Positions 41,224 through 45,578 of a DNA stretch of 45,578 bases are shown piece after piece; position 1 is the first letter of the stretch; each line of letters begins with the position of its first letter. The stretch is from positions 1 to 45,578 of the forward strand of contig JAEUMK010000015.1 in assembly GCA_016792565.1 (NCBI GenBank), written 5' to 3'. Made by a program: the position numbers and the translations under genes. The DNA comes from Alphaproteobacteria bacterium (GTDB lineage Bacteria; Pseudomonadota; Alphaproteobacteria; Micropepsales; Micropepsaceae). The notes under the pieces are model-generated. The model ran no database searches and was not told the origin of the DNA. It saw only the letters and a program-made list of their open reading frames with translations.

Positions 41224-42216
41224 ATGGCCGAGATGACCGAGGGCCTCAGCCCGGAGGCCGCGCCCGACATCACCGTGGACGCCAAGTCCGTCTTCGGCAT
41301 CGACACGAAGATGACGATCCCGGCCTTCTCGAAGGCCTCGTCCTATGTGCCCGATCTCGACGAGGCCTACCGCTTCGACCGCGAGACGACGCTGGCGATC
41401 CTCGCCGGCTTCGCCTTCAACCGCCGCGTCATGGTCCAGGGCTATCACGGCACCGGCAAGTCGACCCATATCGAGCAGGTCGCGGCCCGCCTCAACTGGC
41501 CCTGCGTGCGCGTCAACCTCGACAGCCACATCAGCCGCATCGACCTGGTCGGCAAGGACGCCATTGTCCTGAAGGACGGCAAGCAGGTCACCGAGTTCCG
41601 CGAAGGCATCCTGCCCTGGGCGCTGCAGCGCCCGGTCGCCCTGGTCTTCGACGAATACGACGCCGGCCGCCCCGACGTGATGTTCGTGATCCAGCGCGTG
41701 CTCGAGGTCGCGGGCAAGCTGACGCTGCTCGACCAGAACCGCGTCATCCGCCCGCACAGCCATTTCCGCCTGTTCTCGACGACCAACACGATCGGCCTCG
41801 GCGACACGACCGGCCTCTATCACGGCACCCAGCAGATCAACCAGGGCCAGATGGACCGCTGGTCGATCGTCACCACGCTGAACTATCTGCCGCACGACAA
41901 GGAGGTCGAGATCGTCCTCTCGAAGTCCAAGTCGTACCAGACGCCCGAGGGTCGCAAGAAGATCGCCGCCATGGTGCGGGTCGCCGACCTGACGCGCTCG
42001 GCCTTCATCAACGGCGACATCTCGACCGTGATGAGCCCGCGCACGGTCATCACCTGGGCCGAGAACGCCGAGATCTTCGGCGATGTCGGGTTCGCCTTCC
42101 GCGTGACCTTCCTCAACAAGTGCGACGAGCTGGAGCGCGCGACGGTGGCCGAGTTCTACCAGCGCTGCTTCGGCGAGGAGCTGCCCGAAAGCGCCGCCAA
42201 GGTGATGGTGGCCTAG
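41224..42216 (+). CDS. cobS: Cobaltochelatase subunit CobS
   Basis: A 330-residue AAA+ ATPase that, with CobT, drives cobalt insertion into hydrogenobyrinate diamide by CobN in aerobic cobalamin synthesis. Walker A is GYHGTGKST at 73-81 and Walker B is LVFDEYDAG. The opening with [14 protein letters not shown] is family-typical. ATG at 41224 has AGGA upstream. cobT follows after 35 bases; cobN is not in the window. Confidence 0.96.
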   Translation: MAEMTEGLSPEAAPDITVDAKSVFGIDTKMTIPAFSKASSYVPDLDEAYRFDRETTLAILAGFAFNRRVMVQGYHGTGKSTHIEQVAARLNWPCVRVNLDSHISRIDLVGKDAIVLKDGKQVTEFREGILPWALQRPVALVFDEYDAGRPDVMFVIQRVLEVAGKLTLLDQNRVIRPHSHFRLFSTTNTIGLGDTTGLYHGTQQINQGQMDRWSIVTTLNYLPHDKEVEIVLSKSKSYQTPEGRKKIAAMVRVADLTRSAFINGDISTVMSPRTVITWAENAEIFGDVGFAFRVTFLNKCDELERATVAEFYQRCFGEELPESAAKVMVA

Positions 42217-42251
42217 AGAGGACCGCGCCCCGGCGTCGGCGGTAGACACCC

Positions 42252-44192
42252 ATGAAAGCCGAGAGCCAGATCGAACGGTTCAAGCGCGCGGTGGCGCAGA
42301 CCACGCGCTCGATCGCCGCCGAGCCCGAACTGACCGTCACCTTCGGCACCGAGCCGCCGGCGCTGAAGGGCATCCGCGCCCGCCTGCCCGTCCCGGCCCG
42401 CGACCTGCCGGCCGGCGACGTCGCCATCGTGCGCGGCCAGGCCGACCAGTTCGGCCTCAAGCTCGCCTTCCACGACGAGAAGCTGCACGCCCAGTTCGCG
42501 CCCACCGGACCCAACGCGCTGGCGATCTTCGAGGCGGTCGAGGCGGCCCGGGTCGATGCCATCGGCGCCAACGCGATGGTCGGCGTCTCCGACAATCTCG
42601 CCGCCGTGCTGGAGCAGAAATACGCCGGCAAGGGCTATGCCCGCATCAAGGAGCGGGCCGACGCGCCGCTCGCCGACGCCGTCGCGCTGCTGGTGCGCGA
42701 GAAGGTGACCGGACGCCCGGCCCCCAAATCGGCCCAGCGCATCGTCGACCTGTGGCGCCCCTTCATCGAGGAGCGGGCGGCCGCCGACATCGCCCGCCTC
42801 ATGGGCCAGGAACACGACCAGCAGCAATTCTCCAGGATCGTGCGCACCGTGCTGCGCGATCTCGATCTGGGCGACGAGCTGGGCGAGAACGCCGACGACG
42901 AGTCGAACGAGGACAACGAGGACAACAGCTCCGAGGAACAGCAGGAGCAGCAGCAGGAGAGCGGCGAGAGCGAGGAGCCCCAGGGCCAGTCCTCCGAGGA
43001 GGTCGAGTTCCAGGAGGGCCAGCCGCAGGACGACGACCAGCAGATGGTCGAGGTCGACAGCGAGGAGATGTCGTCCGAGGACGAGCAGGAAGCGCCCGAC
43101 GACGGCACCCAGCCGCTGCGTCCCAACCAGAACCAGCCCGACCGGCCCAACGAGCCGGCCTACAAGATCTTCTCCACCGCCCACGACGAGGTGATCGGCG
43201 CCGACGACCTCTGCGACGCCGACGAGCTGACGCGGCTGAGGGCCTATCTCGACCAGCAGCTCGCCGCCATGCAGGGCGTCGTCACCCGCCTCGCCAACCG
43301 CCTCCAGCGCCGCTTGATGGCCAAGCAGTTGCGCACCTGGGAATTCGACCTTGAGGAAGGGATGCTCGACGCCGCGCGGCTGACGCGCGTCATCACCGAC
43401 CCGACCAACCCGCTCTCCTACAAGGTCGAGAAGGACACCAAGTTCCGCGACACCGTGGTGACGCTGCTGCTCGACAATTCGGGCTCGATGCGCGGCCGCC
43501 CGATCACCATCGCCGCGATGTGCGCCGACATCCTCGCCCGCACGCTGGAGCGCTGCAACGTCAAGGTCGAGATCCTCGGCTTCACCACCAAGGCGTGGAA
43601 GGGCGGGCAGAGCCGCGAGAAGTGGATCCATGACGGCAAGCCGGGCCAGCCCGGCCGCCTCAACGATCTGCGCCACATCGTCTACAAGCCCGCCGACGCG
43701 CCGTGGCGCCGCGCCCGGCGCAATCTCGGGCTGATGATGCGCGAGGGCCTGCTGAAGGAGAACATCGACGGCGAGGCGCTGATCTGGGCCCATAACCGCC
43801 TGCTCGCCCGCACCGAACAGCGCCGCATCCTGATGGTCATCTCGGACGGCGCCCCGGTCGACGATTCGACGCTGTCGGTGAACGCCGGCAATTATCTGGA
43901 ACGCCACCTGCGGGCCGTGATCGCCGACATCGAGACCCGCTCGCCAGTCGAACTCATCGCCATCGGCATCGGCCACGACGTGACGCGCTACTACCGCCGC
44001 GCCGTCACCATCGTCGACGCCGAGCAGCTGGGCGGCGCGATGACCGAGAAGCTGGCCGAACTCTTCGAGGAAGCGGGCGCCCGCCGCGCCGCGGCCGTCC
44101 CGGCCAACGAACCGGCCCCGGCGCCCCGCGCCCCGACCCGCCCCGGTCTCGCCAAGACCAGTCTCGACGCCGTCCGGGCCGCCCTCCCATGA
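42252..44192 (+). CDS. cobT: Cobaltochelatase subunit CobT
   Basis: A 646-residue partner of CobS. The N-terminal domain is followed by a strongly acidic Glu/Gln-rich stretch at about 212-286 and a C-terminal von Willebrand A domain with the MIDAS motif DNSGSMRG near 407-414. The chelatase complex inserts Co2+ into the corrin ring. The ATG follows cobS in an operon, and the stop overlaps the next ATG (ATGA). Confidence 0.96.
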   Translation: MKAESQIERFKRAVAQTTRSIAAEPELTVTFGTEPPALKGIRARLPVPARDLPAGDVAIVRGQADQFGLKLAFHDEKLHAQFAPTGPNALAIFEAVEAARVDAIGANAMVGVSDNLAAVLEQKYAGKGYARIKERADAPLADAVALLVREKVTGRPAPKSAQRIVDLWRPFIEERAAADIARLMGQEHDQQQFSRIVRTVLRDLDLGDELGENADDESNEDNEDNSSEEQQEQQQESGESEEPQGQSSEEVEFQEGQPQDDDQQMVEVDSEEMSSEDEQEAPDDGTQPLRPNQNQPDRPNEPAYKIFSTAHDEVIGADDLCDADELTRLRAYLDQQLAAMQGVVTRLANRLQRRLMAKQLRTWEFDLEEGMLDAARLTRVITDPTNPLSYKVEKDTKFRDTVVTLLLDNSGSMRGRPITIAAMCADILARTLERCNVKVEILGFTTKAWKGGQSREKWIHDGKPGQPGRLNDLRHIVYKPADAPWRRARRNLGLMMREGLLKENIDGEALIWAHNRLLARTEQRRILMVISDGAPVDDSTLSVNAGNYLERHLRAVIADIETRSPVELIAIGIGHDVTRYYRRAVTIVDAEQLGGAMTEKLAELFEEAGARRAAAVPANEPAPAPRAPTRPGLAKTSLDAVRAALP

Positions 44193-45217
44193 CGGTCCGC
44201 CGCGCCGCCCTGCTCGGCTTCGCCGTCCTGCTCGCCGCCTGCGGCGGCACCGCGATCTCGACCGAACCCGTCGCGCCGCATGGCGAGGCGGTCGAGGTCT
44301 CCTCGCTGCCGGTCGATCTGCGTTCGTCGGACCCGGCCGACCGGCGGATCGGCCGCCTGGTCTATCGCGGCGGCGTCTCCGTCGTGCCCCGGGACGACCG
44401 CTTCGGCGGCCTCTCGGCCTTCCGCGTCAGCCCCGACGGCGCCCGCTTCGTCGCGGTCGAGGATCTCGGCCTCTGGACCACCGGGGCGCTCGACTACGAC
44501 GCGGCCGGCAATCTCGCCGGGCTCAGCGACGTCAGGATCGCAAGGATCCTGGGCGCCGACGGCGCGCCGCTTGAGGGCAAGCGCCTGGGCGACAGCGAGG
44601 GCCTCGCCTTCACCGATCCGCACGGTCTCGGCGGCGACGCCTTCGTCTCGTTCGAGCGCGACCACCGCGTGCTGCGCTTCGCCTTCGCCGCGGATGGCAC
44701 GGCGGCGAAGGGCGTGCCGTTCGCCATGCCCGAGGCGATCGGGGCGCTGCGCGAGAACGAGGGGCTTGAGGTCCTCGTCACGCTCGCCGACGGACGGCTG
44801 CTGGCGATCTCCGAATACGGGCCGCGCGACGACGATCAGGATTCGACCGGCTGGGTGGTCGACCCGGCGACCGGGGCGAGCCTCTCCTTCACGGTGAAGC
44901 GCAATCTCCCGCACGCCATGACTGGCGCGGCGCTGCTGCCGGACGGGCGCGTCCTCACCGTCGAGCGCCGCTTCGACGTGCTGACCGGGCCGGGGGCGCA
45001 GCTGCGCATCTTCGATCCGGCGGATTTCCAGGACGGCGCGACGGTCGACGGCGAGCTCGTCGCCACGCTCTTCGCCGGCGTCACCGTCGACAACATGGAA
45101 GGCATCGCGGTGCGCCGCGACGCCGAGGGCCGGACGCTCGTCTACCTGGTCTCCGACGACAATTTCCAGCGCCCGCTCCAGCGCACGCTGGTGATGATGT
45201 TCGAGCTGACGGAGTAG
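44189..45217 (+). CDS. Lipoprotein with esterase-like activity of phytase domain (342 aa)
   Basis: A signal sequence with lipobox LLAAC gives lipidated Cys18. The rest is a beta-propeller-like domain with the pattern [38 protein letters not shown] and [14 protein letters not shown], characteristic of the 'esterase-like activity of phytase' family. Likely attached to the periplasmic or outer membrane face. Its ATG overlaps the cobT stop, so it is co-translated with the chelatase genes, as in many rhizobia, but no cobalamin role is established. Confidence 0.88.
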   Translation: MTVRRAALLGFAVLLAACGGTAISTEPVAPHGEAVEVSSLPVDLRSSDPADRRIGRLVYRGGVSVVPRDDRFGGLSAFRVSPDGARFVAVEDLGLWTTGALDYDAAGNLAGLSDVRIARILGADGAPLEGKRLGDSEGLAFTDPHGLGGDAFVSFERDHRVLRFAFAADGTAAKGVPFAMPEAIGALRENEGLEVLVTLADGRLLAISEYGPRDDDQDSTGWVVDPATGASLSFTVKRNLPHAMTGAALLPDGRVLTVERRFDVLTGPGAQLRIFDPADFQDGATVDGELVATLFAGVTVDNMEGIAVRRDAEGRTLVYLVSDDNFQRPLQRTLVMMFELTE

Positions 45218-45578
45218 ACCCTCCCCCATCCTGAGGACTCTCAAACCGTCCTCATCCTGAGGAGGCCGCGGCACGCGCCCGTCTCGAAGGACGCACACCC
45301 CCTTCCCCCGTCGGGGGAAGGTGCCCGAAGGGCGGAAGGGGCCTTGGGCATCGAGCACCCGCGCCAGACGCCGCCCCCCGCAAATTCCCCGCCCGTCCTC
45401 ATCCTGAGGACTCTCAAACCTTCCTCATCCTGAGGAGCCCCCGCCCTTCCTCATCCTGAGGAGGCCGCGGCACGCGGCCGTCTCGAAGGACGCACAGCCT
45501 CCGCTCCCTTGCCGAACCCCCCGCCCTTCCTCATCCTGAGGAGGCCGCGGCAAGCGGCCGTCTCGAAGGACGCACACC
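45218..45578. repeat. 361-base gene-free tail made of intergenic palindromic repeats
   Basis: No coding frame is convincing. The unit is TCCTCATCCTGAGGA (6-bp arms, 3-base centre), then GGCCGCG-GCA-CGCGGCC, then GTCTCGAAGGACGCACA. Full units lie at 45249-45298, 45448-45496 and 45528-45577. Core-only copies lie at about 45226, 45396 and 45422. The cores at 45396, 45422 and 45448 are spaced exactly 26 bases apart. A different palindrome family is inserted at 45301-45343. The array runs off the window. Confidence 0.85.
45301..45343. repeat. Second palindromic repeat type within the tail
   Basis: Arms CCTTCCCCCG (45301-45310) and CGGGGGAAGG (45312-45321) are perfectly complementary around one base, followed by GCCC-GAA-GGGC (45323-45333) and a GGAAGGGGCC tail. 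This double-hairpin layout recurs in alphaproteobacterial intergenic DNA as I recall, and may double as a terminator for the upstream cob operon. Confidence 0.6.

Noticed and set aside
45226-45578. CRISPR array
   Set aside because: Repeats are palindromic, irregularly spaced and variable, with no uniform spacers and no cas genes; they are REP-like elements.

Overview
The window is a GC-rich (about 70% by eye), densely packed chromosomal segment with no rRNA, tRNA, CRISPR array, transposase or prophage that I could find. The gene content and order point to an alphaproteobacterium, most likely Hyphomicrobiales (Rhizobiales) or a close relative. The clues are clpB, a DUF4167 protein, prmC-prfA, ptsP, lysC and ubiG in one block; xerD, aroK-aroB, bolA, a J-domain gene and cobS-cobT in another; and intergenic mosaic repeats of the type seen in rhizobia. 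Genus cannot be fixed from the sequence alone.

Layout. 1-7.1 kb: the 5' end of clpB, a MOSC protein, DUF4167, then a minus-strand run RodZ-like > ispG > prfA > prmC (cell shape, isoprenoids, translation termination), a small unknown gene and a cold-shock gene with a clear terminator. 7.3-17.2 kb: DUF2188, lysC > ptsP (aspartate pathway, nitrogen PTS), ubiG plus a membrane protein, hisI, an HD hydrolase, DUF1178, nitrilase, glutaredoxin, ComF, an NDUFAF5-like methyltransferase, and mutT coupled to an orphan Flp pilin. 17.8-25.2 kb: epoxide hydrolase, lipoprotein, kup, accA, and a compact ECF41-type sigma-factor operon (membrane protein, CXXC protein, sigma factor) followed by a VOC protein. 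25.2-30.4 kb: a CoA-ester and lipid metabolism region with a malyl-CoA lyase-like enzyme, an SDR, a TetR-phytanoyl-CoA dioxygenase pair divergent from a crotonase, and a small heat-shock protein. 30.5-37.0 kb: the least explained part, with two secreted unknowns, a peptidoglycan-binding-like protein coupled to an unknown, xerD, a 654-residue secreted protein and a 47-residue membrane protein. 37.2-45.2 kb: aroK-aroB, DUF1772, SDR, bolA, J-domain protein, cobS-cobT (aerobic cobalamin synthesis) and a phytase-esterase-like lipoprotein. 45.2 kb to the end: a cluster of palindromic repeat elements.

The best second-look items are the ECF41 operon with a candidate self-recognised promoter at 22862-22887, a perfect TetR operator candidate over the regulator's own start codon at 28834-28851, the unexplained gene pair at 32706-33925, the pilin coupled to mutT, and the two repeat families (29794-29892 and 45226-45578). 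Much of the backbone is housekeeping. I did not find a clear new defence or mobile system. All functional calls come from motifs recognised by reading; no database search was run.
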